Source of the DNA: an uncultured Acetatifactor sp.
Lineage (GTDB): Bacteria > Bacillota > Clostridia > Lachnospirales > Lachnospiraceae
Length of the DNA: 64,000 nt
Assembly (NCBI GenBank): GCA_910587555.1
Contig: CAJULV010000014.1
Span: forward strand, 10,280-74,279
Direction of reading: 5' to 3'
Below the pieces are notes generated by a model that worked only from the letters and a program-made list of their open reading frames with translations, did no database searches and was not told the origin of the DNA. Positions within the stretch are counted from its first letter, which is position 1. Every line of letters starts with the position of its first letter. Below, piece by piece: positions 43,453 through 52,480 of the stretch. The translations under genes and the position numbers were made by a program.

Positions 43453-44598
43453 ATGGACACCATTTTGTTTTTTTATAAAAAGAGAGGGCTGCAGGCGCCG
43501 GAACCGGAACCCGTGGGCCTGAAAAGCTATATGCTGGTGCGTGTGGCTATGGATGTGGGAGAAGAGGAATGGTTCGGGGAAAAACTGAGGCTGCCGGAAG
43601 AGACGGCGTGGGGGGAAGAGCCGGAAACGGCAGCTGTGCCGAAGCCTGCGCCGGAAACGCGGTTTTGCCCCGGAAAAAAACGGATCCCTTTTGGGGGATT
43701 GCTGCGGGCGATTTGGCCGCGCAGGGACCGGGGAAGGGAAGGGGGTCCGAAACCGAACGCGGCAGAGGCTGGGGAAGGACAGCCTGAACCCCTGGAAAGA
43801 ACCGGTGGGAGACTGCGAAAGAACCGCCGGAAGCAGGCGGTAAGGGAACAGGCAGAGAACCGGGAGGCGCTGCTGGCCGGGCAGGCGGAACGGATCCGGA
43901 TAACGGAGGCTGCCGTGAGAAAGCTTGCCCTTCAGGCGGCCGAATTGGCGGGAGAGGGGAATACCTGCTACTGCGTTTACGAGAACAGTGTCAGAAGGGC
44001 ATTGACGGGAGAGAAAAAAAACGGGCAGGAAACCGCGGCCGTCCTGCGGAATGCGGGAACGGGCGGCAGCGGGCCGATTCTGCCCGTCATATGGCGGCGT
44101 TATTTCGAACAGAGGGAATTTGCGGACTACGGCGGCCGGTTCTGGGTGGAGCAGCTGATGCCGGAAGCCGCACTGCCGCACTTTGTGATTCTGGGAACGG
44201 CGGCCTGTGTCCCGGAGCTTATTGAAAAGTATGCCGGACGGATGAAGAGCCTGAAGTGGATTCTGCCCGAGGCAGACTGTACGGAGGAAGTGCAGGAGTT
44301 TGTGGAAAATTTCTATATCGACTCAGGGCTTGCCGTTTCGCTGCAGACAATTCCCTCTGCCGGCGAATTCCGGAGACTGCGGCAGATATGCGTTTTACCG
44401 TCAAATATTATTGATTTTACCGATGAATCCGGAATGGGTACGTGTGGGGCGGCCGGGGGAAGCATCTGGCTGGATATGCGGTCAGTGGAGGAGAAGAAAA
44501 GGCGGATACAGGGGCACGGCGCAGAGGTAACTTATATTTCCATGAAAGAGAAATGGAAATATGTACAAAGACGCTGTAAGAGTCCCGTATTGCCTTGA
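43453..44598 (+). CDS. Hypothetical protein with a basic, Pro/Glu-rich insert
   Basis: A 381-residue protein I do not recognise. An N-terminal beta-like region (residues 1-45) leads into a low-complexity, charged stretch (about 50-150: proline, glutamate, arginine; RKNRRKQAVREQAENREALL), then a folded domain with LPHFVILGTAACVPELIEKYAGRMKSLKW-type alternating strands and helices (split for length) and a VLPSNIIDFTDESG / SIWLDMRSVEEKKRR end. No signal peptide or membrane segment. It starts only 18 nt after dusB with no good ribosome site, so coupling is likely. The C-terminal half looks conserved in style and the middle variable. Confidence 0.6.
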   Translation: MDTILFFYKKRGLQAPEPEPVGLKSYMLVRVAMDVGEEEWFGEKLRLPEETAWGEEPETAAVPKPAPETRFCPGKKRIPFGGLLRAIWPRRDRGREGGPKPNAAEAGEGQPEPLERTGGRLRKNRRKQAVREQAENREALLAGQAERIRITEAAVRKLALQAAELAGEGNTCYCVYENSVRRALTGEKKNGQETAAVLRNAGTGGSGPILPVIWRRYFEQREFADYGGRFWVEQLMPEAALPHFVILGTAACVPELIEKYAGRMKSLKWILPEADCTEEVQEFVENFYIDSGLAVSLQTIPSAGEFRRLRQICVLPSNIIDFTDESGMGTCGAAGGSIWLDMRSVEEKKRRIQGHGAEVTYISMKEKWKYVQRRCKSPVLP

Positions 44599-44622
44599 CA
44601 CTTTCCGGAAAAGTGGTATAAT
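44595..44622 (+). promoter_or_regulatory. Sigma-A promoter for greA
   Basis: TTGACA (44595-44600), 16-nt spacer, TATAAT (44617-44622). It starts inside the final codons of the preceding gene. Confidence 0.85.
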
Positions 44623-44736
44623 ACGGAAGAATCACAAAAGGGGCTGCGCGGAGACGGCATCCGGAGCAGGGATCCCCGGAAAAGATGACAGTACAGAATA
44701 GACAATAAAGATAGAAAACAGGAAAGGTGTAGGAAG

Positions 44737-45219
44737 ATGCAGGAGAAGAAAAATATTCTGACCTATGAGGGACTCAGAAAATATGAAAACGAGCTGCACG
44801 AGCTGAAGGTAGTGCGCCGTCAGGAAGTGGCACAGAAAATTAAGGAGGCCAGGGAGCAGGGCGATCTCTCCGAGAATGCCGAGTATGATGCGGCAAAGGA
44901 CGAGCAGCGCGACATCGAGGCCAGGATTGAGGAGCTGGAGAAGATTCTGAAGAACGCCGAGGTAGTGGTTGAGGACGAGGTGGACCTTGACAAGATTAAC
45001 ATCGGCTGCGTGGTAAGGCTTCTGGATATTGAGTATAGTGATGAACTGGAATACAAAATCGTAGGCTCCACGGAGGCGGACAGCCTGAAGGGCAAGATAT
45101 CCAACGAGAGTCCGGTGGGCAAGGCCCTGATCGGCTGCAAGGTGGGCGACAATGTGGAAGTGGAGACCGCAGCCGGGACGTTCACATATAAAGTTCTGGA
45201 GATTCAGAGAAGCAGATAA
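44737..45219 (+). CDS. greA: Transcription elongation factor GreA
   Basis: Rescues backtracked RNA polymerase by stimulating transcript cleavage. It is 160 residues: an N-terminal antiparallel coiled-coil with the acidic tip (EAREQGDLSENAEYDAAKDE, 20 residues, about 38-57) and a C-terminal FKBP-like domain with ISNESPVGKALIGCKVGD. AAAGG precedes ATG. It has its own promoter with a leader of about 110 nt. Confidence 0.95.
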   Translation: MQEKKNILTYEGLRKYENELHELKVVRRQEVAQKIKEAREQGDLSENAEYDAAKDEQRDIEARIEELEKILKNAEVVVEDEVDLDKINIGCVVRLLDIEYSDELEYKIVGSTEADSLKGKISNESPVGKALIGCKVGDNVEVETAAGTFTYKVLEIQRSR

Positions 45220-45635
45220 GAATGCTTCCTGCAGGGGCATGACAGGTATACGACAGCGGGGTTGGCCATGGGGCTGACTCCGCTTTGTACTTGGGCGGGG
45301 TAATACGGCGAGCCGTGCGTTGGCCGCGAGACTGCCCCTGCTTTGTGCTTGGGGCGGCTGGGGACATTTTGCCGTGACTCGTCACTTTAGCTTGTTTTTA
45401 CCGGGGTTTACTGGTATACTGATGGTAATGGGACAGGCCGTGAATCCGCTGCCATACCCCTGTATTTACATAAAACAGTGCTTTCGATACAAGGTAAGAC
45501 CAGATACAGGAAAAATTAGAAGATTTTAGATTTTCCCGAAGCCTGTGGGCAGGGAATACTGTTATTCCAGAGAGAATAAGGAATACGATATCCGAATGTG
45601 GAAAAGGGATTTTCAGGATCCCGGATGGGAGTTAC
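45220..45635 (+). other. 416-nt gap with imperfect duplication and long leader
   Basis: No gene was found. An imperfect repeat of 39 bp (45262-45300 and 45320-45358, 28 of 39 identical, TTGGCC...CTTTGT.CTTGGG) lies in the first half, then a GTGAC-TC-GTCAC dyad (45374-45385), then the promoter for the glycan operon at 45392-45420 and a 215-nt AT-richer leader. No clear greA terminator was seen. Confidence 0.55.
45392..45420 (+). promoter_or_regulatory. Sigma-A promoter for the glycan operon
   Basis: TTGTTT (45392-45397), 17-nt spacer, TATACT (45415-45420). The resulting leader before the CapD-type gene is about 210 nt. Confidence 0.6.
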
Positions 45636-47534
45636 ATGAAAAAGCTTAAGGATGTCAGGGTGGGGATACTGCAGATACCGGTTACCCGCATTGCCCTGCT
45701 GATTTTTGCAGATTTACTGTCCGTTTTGCTGGCCTCCGTGTTCAGCCTTTACGTGCGTTACGACTTTAAATTTATGGAGGTGCCCAGGTATTTCTGGGAA
45801 GCGATTCTGGAATGCTATATTCCGAATGTGGTGGTGCTGCTGATTGTATTTAACATATTCAGGTTATACAAAAGCGTGTGGCGGTATGCTTCCGACACGG
45901 AACTGGTAAATAATGCCATTGCGGTACTTTTCTGTGCCGGTATGCAGATTGTCATCTCATGGATCAGCGGGATCAATGCGTCGGGGGACCATCCTTTTCT
46001 GCCCCAGAGCCATCCCTTTTTCTATGGGGTGTTCCTGCTGATATTTACGGCGGGGATACGGTTCAGCTACCGTATTATAAGGGTATTCCAGAACCGCAGG
46101 CTCAGCCGCAGGAGCGGGCTGACAAAATTCAACTGTATGATAGTAGGCGCGGGAGCCGCGGGCAATGCCATTTTAAAAGAAATCGAGACCAGCCATTACC
46201 TGAACATGCATGTGTCCTGCGCCATTGACGACCATCCGGGATGCCACGGGAAGTACCTGAGGGGCGTACCCATCGTGGGAGGCAGGGAATGTATTCCGGA
46301 ATGTGTGGGAAAATATGACATAGACGAGATTATCATAGCCATTCCTTCCGCCAGCCGTTCCAAGCTGAAACCGCTGCTGGATATCTGCAAGGAGACGGGC
46401 TGTAAGCTGCGGATTCTGCCGGGAATATACCAGCTCATTACCGGGGACGTGAGCGTGTCCCAGCTGCGGGAGGTGCAGATAGAGGACTTGCTGGGAAGAG
46501 ACCCCATTGAGGTCAATGTGGACGACATAATCGGCTATGTCCGGGACAAGGCGGTGCTTGTAACCGGGGGCGGCGGTTCCATCGGCAGCGAGCTGTGCCG
46601 CCAGATTGCGCAGCATGAACCCAGACGGCTGATCGTGTTTGACATTTATGAGAACAATGCATATGAACTGCAGCAGGAACTGCGGATGAAATATCCGGAT
46701 CTGAACCTGGTGGTACTCATAGGCTCCGTGCGCAATGCGGCCAGGGTGGAAGAGATCTTCCGCAGGTACAGGCCTCAGATTGTGTACCATGCGGCGGCTC
46801 ACAAGCATGTGCCCCTGATGGAGGACAGCCCCGGGGAAGCCATCAAAAATAATGTTTTCGGCACGTTGAAGGTGGCCAGGGCGGCAGACAGGTACGGCGT
46901 GCAGCGCTTTGTGATGATTTCCACGGATAAGGCTGTAAATCCCACCAATATCATGGGGGCCAGCAAGCGCATCTGCGAGATGATTATACAGAACCAGAAT
47001 CTGAAGTCAAAGACGGAATTTGTGGCAGTGCGCTTCGGAAATGTGCTGGGCAGCAACGGCAGCGTGGTGCCCCTGTTCAAGAAACAGATTGCACAGGGCG
47101 GGCCGGTGACGGTGACCAGTCCGGACATCGTCCGCTACTTTATGACCATTCCCGAGGCAGTCTCTCTGGTATTGCAGGCGGGCGCATACGCGAAAGGCGG
47201 CGAGATTTTCGTTTTGGACATGGGAGAACCCATGAAGATGCTGGACATGGCGAAGAATCTGATCAAGCTTTCCGGCTTCCGGGTGGACGAGGATATCAAG
47301 ATTGAATTTATCGGACTGCGCCCCGGCGAGAAAATGTATGAAGAACTCCTGATGAACGAGGAAGGGCTTCAGGAGACGGCTAACAGGATGATTCACATCG
47401 GCAAGCCCATCGAATTTGACTCGGAAGAGTTCGAGGAGCAGCTTGAGCGGCTGAACAGCATGGCCCAGGCCGAGGACAGGGACATCCGCAGGATGGTGAA
47501 GGAAATCGTCCCCACCTACCAATACGAAGAATAA
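45636..47534 (+). CDS. CapD/PglF-type nucleoside-diphosphate-sugar 4,6-dehydratase
   Basis: A membrane-anchored enzyme that converts UDP-GlcNAc to a 4-keto-6-deoxy sugar, the entry to bacillosamine, QuiNAc or FucNAc-type sugars. It is 632 residues: four N-terminal helices (residues 15-140), a CoA-binding-like Rossmann domain (MIVGAGAAGNAILKEI, about 168) and the catalytic SDR domain (VTGGGGSIGSELCRQI, about 309; MISTDKAVNPTNIMGASKR). The catalytic Tyr of ordinary SDRs is Met in MGASK, as in this class. AGTTACATG context gives a weak ribosome site. It heads the operon, and a bacterial sugar transferase follows, the usual partner. Confidence 0.93.
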   Translation: MKKLKDVRVGILQIPVTRIALLIFADLLSVLLASVFSLYVRYDFKFMEVPRYFWEAILECYIPNVVVLLIVFNIFRLYKSVWRYASDTELVNNAIAVLFCAGMQIVISWISGINASGDHPFLPQSHPFFYGVFLLIFTAGIRFSYRIIRVFQNRRLSRRSGLTKFNCMIVGAGAAGNAILKEIETSHYLNMHVSCAIDDHPGCHGKYLRGVPIVGGRECIPECVGKYDIDEIIIAIPSASRSKLKPLLDICKETGCKLRILPGIYQLITGDVSVSQLREVQIEDLLGRDPIEVNVDDIIGYVRDKAVLVTGGGGSIGSELCRQIAQHEPRRLIVFDIYENNAYELQQELRMKYPDLNLVVLIGSVRNAARVEEIFRRYRPQIVYHAAAHKHVPLMEDSPGEAIKNNVFGTLKVARAADRYGVQRFVMISTDKAVNPTNIMGASKRICEMIIQNQNLKSKTEFVAVRFGNVLGSNGSVVPLFKKQIAQGGPVTVTSPDIVRYFMTIPEAVSLVLQAGAYAKGGEIFVLDMGEPMKMLDMAKNLIKLSGFRVDEDIKIEFIGLRPGEKMYEELLMNEEGLQETANRMIHIGKPIEFDSEEFEEQLERLNSMAQAEDRDIRRMVKEIVPTYQYEE

Positions 47535-47597
47535 AGCGTGAGGGTGCGGAACTGGAAACAGCACCCGAACCAACGGAACCGGAATAGGAGAAACAAA

Positions 47598-48242
47598 ATG
47601 TACGGAAAGATAAAAAGGACAATGGATTTTATGATGGCGCTTCTGGGAATGATCTTCCTGTCCCCGGTCTTTTTGATTTTAATCATTGCCATCAAACTGG
47701 ACTCCAGAGGGCCGGTGTTCTTTCGGCAGAAGAGGGTGGGTATCCATAAAACACATTTTAATATACTAAAATTCCGTACAATGCGGATTGACACCCCCAA
47801 GGACATGCCCACCCACCTTCTGAAGAACCCAGAGCAGTATATCACAAAGGTGGGCAGGTTTCTGCGCAGGACCAGCCTGGACGAGCTGCCCCAGATTTTC
47901 AATATTCTGAAGGGGGATATGGCTGTGGTGGGACCCAGGCCGGCGCTGTGGAATCAGTACGACCTCATCGCGGAGCGGGATAAATACGGGGCAAACGACC
48001 TGCGCCCCGGGCTTACGGGCTGGGCTCAGATTAACGGCAGGGATGAACTGGAGATTCCTGTGAAAGCGAAGCTTGACGGGGACTATACGGATGCCCTGCT
48101 GCACGGAAAGGGTTTCCGGATGGACTGCAGGTGCTTTTTCGGTACGTTTTTAAGCGTACTCCGGGAGGAGGGCGTGGTGGAAGGCGGTACCGGGAGCATA
48201 CATGGCGCCGGGGATACCCCGGGGAAAGAAGACAGGGCGTAA
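47598..48242 (+). CDS. Initiating sugar-phosphate transferase (PglC/WcaJ family)
   Basis: Transfers a sugar phosphate from a UDP-sugar to undecaprenyl phosphate, starting glycan assembly on the inner face. It is 214 residues, a monotopic short form like PglC. An N-terminal re-entrant hydrophobic helix (MMALLGMIFLSPVFLILII) precedes FFRQKRVGIH, KFRTMRID, SLDELPQIFNILKGDMAVVG (20 residues) and GPRPALWNQ. AGGAG is 7 nt before ATG 47598. With the CapD-type dehydratase it suggests an N-acetylated 6-deoxy sugar as first residue; no aminotransferase is in the operon, so the final sugar is uncertain. Confidence 0.92.
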   Translation: MYGKIKRTMDFMMALLGMIFLSPVFLILIIAIKLDSRGPVFFRQKRVGIHKTHFNILKFRTMRIDTPKDMPTHLLKNPEQYITKVGRFLRRTSLDELPQIFNILKGDMAVVGPRPALWNQYDLIAERDKYGANDLRPGLTGWAQINGRDELEIPVKAKLDGDYTDALLHGKGFRMDCRCFFGTFLSVLREEGVVEGGTGSIHGAGDTPGKEDRA

Positions 48243-48326
48243 TAAAAAACGGCATAAGGACGGCGAAGGCATGATGCCGGGAAATACGGGACAAGGAAAC
48301 CTTGCAGGACACAGGTGGGCAGCGGC

Positions 48327-50021
48327 ATGAAAAGAATATTGGTGACAGGAAAAAACAGCTATATCGGCACGGCGTTTATACAGTATGCCCGGGAACACTG
48401 TCCTGAAGCTTTCCGCATTGATACGGTGAGCATGCGGGGAGCTGCCTGGCAGGAATTGGATTTATCCGTTTATGATGCCATATTCCATGTGGCTGGAATT
48501 GCCCATGCGGACATCGGGCATGCCGCGGAGTCGGTGAAACGGCAGTATTATGAGGTTAACACGGATTTGACCTTGAAGGCGGCATCCCTGGCAAAGGCGG
48601 CGGGTGTAAGACAATTTGTCTTCATGAGTTCCATGATTGTCTACGGCGGCCGGGAGCATGTTTGCCCGGACACGGTTCCAAGCCCGTCCAATTTCTACGG
48701 AGACAGCAAGTGGAAGGCCGACTGCGGCGTCAGGGAGCTGGCAGACGATGATTTCCGGGTTGCGGTGCTGCGTCCGCCCATGATTTACGGGAAAGGCAGC
48801 AAGGGGAATTATCCTGTGCTGGCAAAGATGGCAAAGAAGCTGCCTGTGTTTCCAAGGGTAAATAACAGGCGTTCCGTACTCTATATAGAAAATCTGTGCG
48901 AATTCCTGTGCCGCATCCTGGCGGAGGGGCGGGGCGGTATTTTTTTTCCCCAGAACGAGGAGACGGTCAGTACCGGTGACTTGGTGAAGGCGATTGCGGA
49001 CTGCAGCGGGCACAGGATCCGGATAACGCCGCTGCTGACGCCGGCAGTTATACTGGGGAAGCATATGCCGGGAAAAATCGGGGACATGTGCAGAAAGGCT
49101 TTCGGCAGCAGCTGGTACGAGCCGGAGATGGGCGGGATGGAATGGGGCTATCAGGTGGCGGACTTGAAGGAATCCGTGAGGAGGACGGAGGCGCCTGAGG
49201 ATCCCCGGGAAAATCTGCGGGACACGCCGGCAGAGAGCTTTGCCGGGGAAAGCAGAGGTATGCCGCCGGAGGGCGGGGAACCCCTGGTTTCCGTCACCAC
49301 AGTCACCCGCAACAGCGAAAAAACCATTGCCAGAACCATAGAATCCGTCCTGAACCAGACGTACACCAGGCTTGAATACCTTATCATAGACGGCCTGTCC
49401 GGTGACGGCACGGTGGAAATTGCGGAAAGCTACCGGGAGCGGTTTGCGGCCAGGGGGATTGCCTACACCATTGTATCGGAAGCGGACAGGGGAATGTATG
49501 ATGCCATCAACAAGGGAATCCGCCTGTCCCATGGCGACATCATCGGAAACATCAATTCCGATGACTGGTATGAGCCGGAGGCCGTGGAAAAGGCAGTCCG
49601 CTTTATGGAGCGGACAGGCTGTGATTATATGTACGCGGATTTACGGATGGTAAAGACGGACGGAACAAGCTTTATTAAACACGCAAAACTGCAGAAGCTG
49701 GCGACTTCCAGGGGATGGAACCACCCCACCCAGTTCGCCGGACGGAAGCTGCACCTGCAATACCCCTATAAGCTGGAAAGCCTTCACGACGACTTTGACT
49801 TTTTCCTGAAGGTGCGGAAGTCGGGCCTGCGCATTGCCGTGTTGAATGAACCCCTTGCCAATTTTACCATGGAGGGAATCAGCCACGAGAGAAGGCTGAA
49901 GGCAGCGGTGGCCAGAGGGAAATGCAGATACCGGATTTACCGGAATAACGGATACAGCAGGTGGTATCTTCTGGAATGCGTTTTGATCGAGGGGGCCAAG
50001 TTCGTGCTGCACTTTATCTGA
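48327..50021 (+). CDS. Fused NAD-dependent epimerase/dehydratase and GT2 glycosyltransferase
   Basis: A 564-residue two-domain protein. Residues 1-285 are an extended SDR (VTGKNSYIGTAFIQY at the start; FMSSMIVYGG; YGDSKWKAD as YxxxK), of the kind that reduces or epimerises NDP-4-keto sugars. A linker of about 40 residues rich in Pro, Glu and Gly leads to a GT-A glycosyltransferase 2 domain (about 320-564: VSVTTVTRNSEKTIARTIES (20), SEADRGMYDAINKGI, NINSDDWYE). The fusion places sugar-donor formation and transfer in one polypeptide. The frame is continuous. ATG 48327 follows AGGTGGG. Confidence 0.88.
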   Translation: MKRILVTGKNSYIGTAFIQYAREHCPEAFRIDTVSMRGAAWQELDLSVYDAIFHVAGIAHADIGHAAESVKRQYYEVNTDLTLKAASLAKAAGVRQFVFMSSMIVYGGREHVCPDTVPSPSNFYGDSKWKADCGVRELADDDFRVAVLRPPMIYGKGSKGNYPVLAKMAKKLPVFPRVNNRRSVLYIENLCEFLCRILAEGRGGIFFPQNEETVSTGDLVKAIADCSGHRIRITPLLTPAVILGKHMPGKIGDMCRKAFGSSWYEPEMGGMEWGYQVADLKESVRRTEAPEDPRENLRDTPAESFAGESRGMPPEGGEPLVSVTTVTRNSEKTIARTIESVLNQTYTRLEYLIIDGLSGDGTVEIAESYRERFAARGIAYTIVSEADRGMYDAINKGIRLSHGDIIGNINSDDWYEPEAVEKAVRFMERTGCDYMYADLRMVKTDGTSFIKHAKLQKLATSRGWNHPTQFAGRKLHLQYPYKLESLHDDFDFFLKVRKSGLRIAVLNEPLANFTMEGISHERRLKAAVARGKCRYRIYRNNGYSRWYLLECVLIEGAKFVLHFI

Positions 50022-50111
50022 AAGCCGGGCAGGATTCGTGTTGATTCCAGCGGGCAATGAGCCAGGCGGATGCCGCGGGGTGTTGGTTGAAAAGAAAACG
50101 GTGTGAGGAAG

Positions 50112-51347
50112 ATGAAAATATTACAGATTAATAGTCATTATGACCAGGGCGGAGCCGCCCGCATCGTGGCGTGCATCCACAGGCAGCTTGTGGCCGACGG
50201 ACAGGAATCACATGTGGCTTACGGCAGGGGGCAGAAGGGGGCGGAGGGCACATACCGCTTCAATACGGTGCCGGAGGTTCTGCTGTCCGCCGCCTGCAGC
50301 CGCTTTTTCGGAAAAAACGGCTGGTACAACAAAATGGCCACCCGCAGGCTGCTTCGGTATATGGAACAGGTTAAGCCGGATATCGTCCATCTCCATGCCC
50401 TCCACGGATATTATCTGAACTTTCCCATGCTGTTTCACTACATCAACGGCAAGGAAATTCCCTGCGTCTGGACTTTCCATGACTGTCATGCCTTCACGGG
50501 AAACTGCGGCTATTTTTTTGACTGCGAAAAGTGGAAAACGGGCTGCGGCAGATGTCCCTATCCGAGAAACTACCCCGCCAGCCAGTGGTTTGACTGTACG
50601 GAAAAAATGTGGCGGCAGAAACGGGAACTGTTTACCCGGGGAAGGAAGGTAATCGTGACCCCCTCCCGGTGGCTGACGGAGCAGGCCAGGCAGTCTTATT
50701 TCGGAAACTATCCCTGTGTCACCATTCACAACGGGATTGACACAAAGCAGGTCTTCTATCCCAGAGACAGGCGGGCCTGTCGGGAGAAATACGGCTTTGA
50801 ACGGGAGGAGAAGCTGGTTCTCGGCATTGCGGTGGGTTACCGGGACCAGCGCAAAGGTGCGAAATATATTATTCAGCTGGCGAAAAACCTGGGATCCGGG
50901 GCCAGGGTCATTCTCATCGGATGGAATCAGGAAAACGATGCTCTGCTGAAGGGAAGCGACGGCAGGAAAATCACGGAAAATATTGTTACGCTTCCCAATA
51001 CGGCCGATGCGGATATGCTGGCGGAATATTACAGCCTGGCGGATGTATTCGTCATTCCGTCCCTGGCGGAAAATTATGCCACCACGACCCTGGAGTCCAT
51101 GGCCTGCGGCACGCCGGCAGTGGGCTTCGATGTGGGGGGCATTCCGGAGCAGCTGGCAGGAGGCAGGGGGATTGCGGTACAAGCCGGAAATCAGGCACAG
51201 CTTGATGGGGCTGTGCGCAGCGTCCTTGCGGGAGAGGAGAAGCTGCTGGGCAGGGAGGCCCTGGCGGCAGTCATTCGGGAGGAAAATTCCATGGAGCGGA
51301 TGACGGAGGCGTATGAGAAGGTTTACAGGGAGCTGTGTCTCAAATGA
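50112..51347 (+). CDS. GT4 family glycosyltransferase
   Basis: A GT-B glycosyltransferase of 411 residues with no membrane segment. N-terminal acceptor domain starts KILQINSHYDQGGAARI (Gly-rich acceptor loop), has HLHALHGYYLNFP and a Cys cluster (GNCGYFFDCEKWKTGCGRCP) that resembles a structural zinc or disulfide site; C-terminal donor domain includes VFVIPSLAENYATTTLESMA (20) with the E-x7-E motif and CGTPAVGFDVGGIPE. It likely extends the lipid-linked glycan. Start ATG 50112 has GAGG just upstream. Confidence 0.9.
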   Translation: MKILQINSHYDQGGAARIVACIHRQLVADGQESHVAYGRGQKGAEGTYRFNTVPEVLLSAACSRFFGKNGWYNKMATRRLLRYMEQVKPDIVHLHALHGYYLNFPMLFHYINGKEIPCVWTFHDCHAFTGNCGYFFDCEKWKTGCGRCPYPRNYPASQWFDCTEKMWRQKRELFTRGRKVIVTPSRWLTEQARQSYFGNYPCVTIHNGIDTKQVFYPRDRRACREKYGFEREEKLVLGIAVGYRDQRKGAKYIIQLAKNLGSGARVILIGWNQENDALLKGSDGRKITENIVTLPNTADADMLAEYYSLADVFVIPSLAENYATTTLESMACGTPAVGFDVGGIPEQLAGGRGIAVQAGNQAQLDGAVRSVLAGEEKLLGREALAAVIREENSMERMTEAYEKVYRELCLK

Positions 51348-51413
51348 TTTTGATCAGGCGGTTTCGGCATAAGCCTGCAGGGAAACACCGCATGACGGAG
51401 AGGAGGGGACAGC

Positions 51414-52370
51414 ATGAGCACATCGGTATGCATGGGCATTTATAACGGAGCGGCATATCTGGAAGCACAGCTGGAGAGCATACGGAGCCAGACGAAGCCT
51501 CCGGACGAGGTGATTCTCTGCGACGACGGCTCCCGGGATGCAAGTGCGGAATTGGCGGAGGCTTTTATTGACAGACACGGCCTGCGGGAGAGCTGGAAGC
51601 TGTATCGGAATCAGGAGCGGAAGGGATACCCGGGGAATTTTTATTATGCCATGGGATTGTGCCGCGGGGACATCGTCTTCCTGGCGGACCAGGATGACAT
51701 TTGGGCTGCCGGGAAGATGGAGCTTATGTGCGGGATTCTGGAAACGCATCCCGACGCAAAATGCGTGTGCTGTAAATTCGGCCTGATTGACGGCGCGGGA
51801 AAGGATATTCATTCCCTGATGCAGCCTGCCGTCAGCCATGGCACCGGCAGGGTCAGGACAGTCTCCATTGCGGACGTCTTCTATAAATGCGAGTGGCCGG
51901 GGATGGTGCTGGCATACCGGAGGGAATGGTACCGGAAGCGGATGGGGGACAGACAGACGGTAGAAAACATCCGCATTCCCCATGATTTCCTGGTCTGCGC
52001 CCTGGCGGCGGAGGCGCATGGCTTCCTGCAGACAGACAGCGAGCTGGCATATCACAGGCGGCATGACAGCAACGCGGGAGGGGAGGAACACCGCCTGGGC
52101 AGGCTTCTGAACCGGGAACGGAAACTGGGAGAAATCGAAACCTACAACCGGCTTCTGGACGCTTTTCGGGAGGAGGGAATTCTATCTTCCCGGGAGGCAG
52201 GGAAGGCGTTGGAAGACAAGAGAATCGTCATGGGAGAGCGGTATGAGGCGCTTCTCTCCCGACGGATTACCAGAGTGTTGGCCAATGCCTGGCGGCGGCG
52301 CGGAATGGTGAGACCTGCCACTGTGATTTGTGATGTGATATTGTGCCTGGGGAGAGCGCCGGGGGTGTAG
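51414..52370 (+). CDS. GT2 family glycosyltransferase (rhamnosyltransferase-like)
   Basis: A GT-A fold enzyme of 318 residues: SVCMGIYNGAAYLEAQLESI (20) at the N-terminus, DEVILCDDGSRDAS and FLADQDDIW (the DXD-containing segment), later PHDFLVCALAA and a helical C-terminus. The sequence style matches enzymes annotated as rhamnosyltransferases, but sugar specificity is not visible. It is the last gene of the operon; direct repeats follow. Confidence 0.88.
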   Translation: MSTSVCMGIYNGAAYLEAQLESIRSQTKPPDEVILCDDGSRDASAELAEAFIDRHGLRESWKLYRNQERKGYPGNFYYAMGLCRGDIVFLADQDDIWAAGKMELMCGILETHPDAKCVCCKFGLIDGAGKDIHSLMQPAVSHGTGRVRTVSIADVFYKCEWPGMVLAYRREWYRKRMGDRQTVENIRIPHDFLVCALAAEAHGFLQTDSELAYHRRHDSNAGGEEHRLGRLLNRERKLGEIETYNRLLDAFREEGILSSREAGKALEDKRIVMGERYEALLSRRITRVLANAWRRRGMVRPATVICDVILCLGRAPGV

Positions 52371-52400
52371 ATGGGGACCGGCGCCGCCCGTAAGCCGTCA

Positions 52401-52458
52401 GCTTCATCGGCTGCCCGTAAGTGCCATGCTGCCGGCTTCATCGGCTGCCCGTAAGTGC
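52401..52458 (+). repeat. 34-bp tandem repeat after the glycan operon
   Basis: A perfect 24-bp repeat beginning GCTTCATCGGCTGCCC at 52401-52424 and 52435-52458 (34-bp period), with a degenerate partial copy at about 52383-52400. It lies between convergent genes, with a weak GCCG/CGGC stem just right of it. Confidence 0.8.
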
Positions 52459-52480
52459 TGTTAGCCGGCTTTTCGGCCGC

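Noticed and set aside
41926..44181. Open frame of 751 codons on the minus strand across the dusB region
   Set aside because: Antisense to birA, the small DUF protein, dusB and the next gene; composition is that of a shadow frame with no motif.
45320..45529. 69-codon ORF in the leader of the glycan operon
   Set aside because: No ribosome site; it overlaps the promoter and the imperfect repeat.
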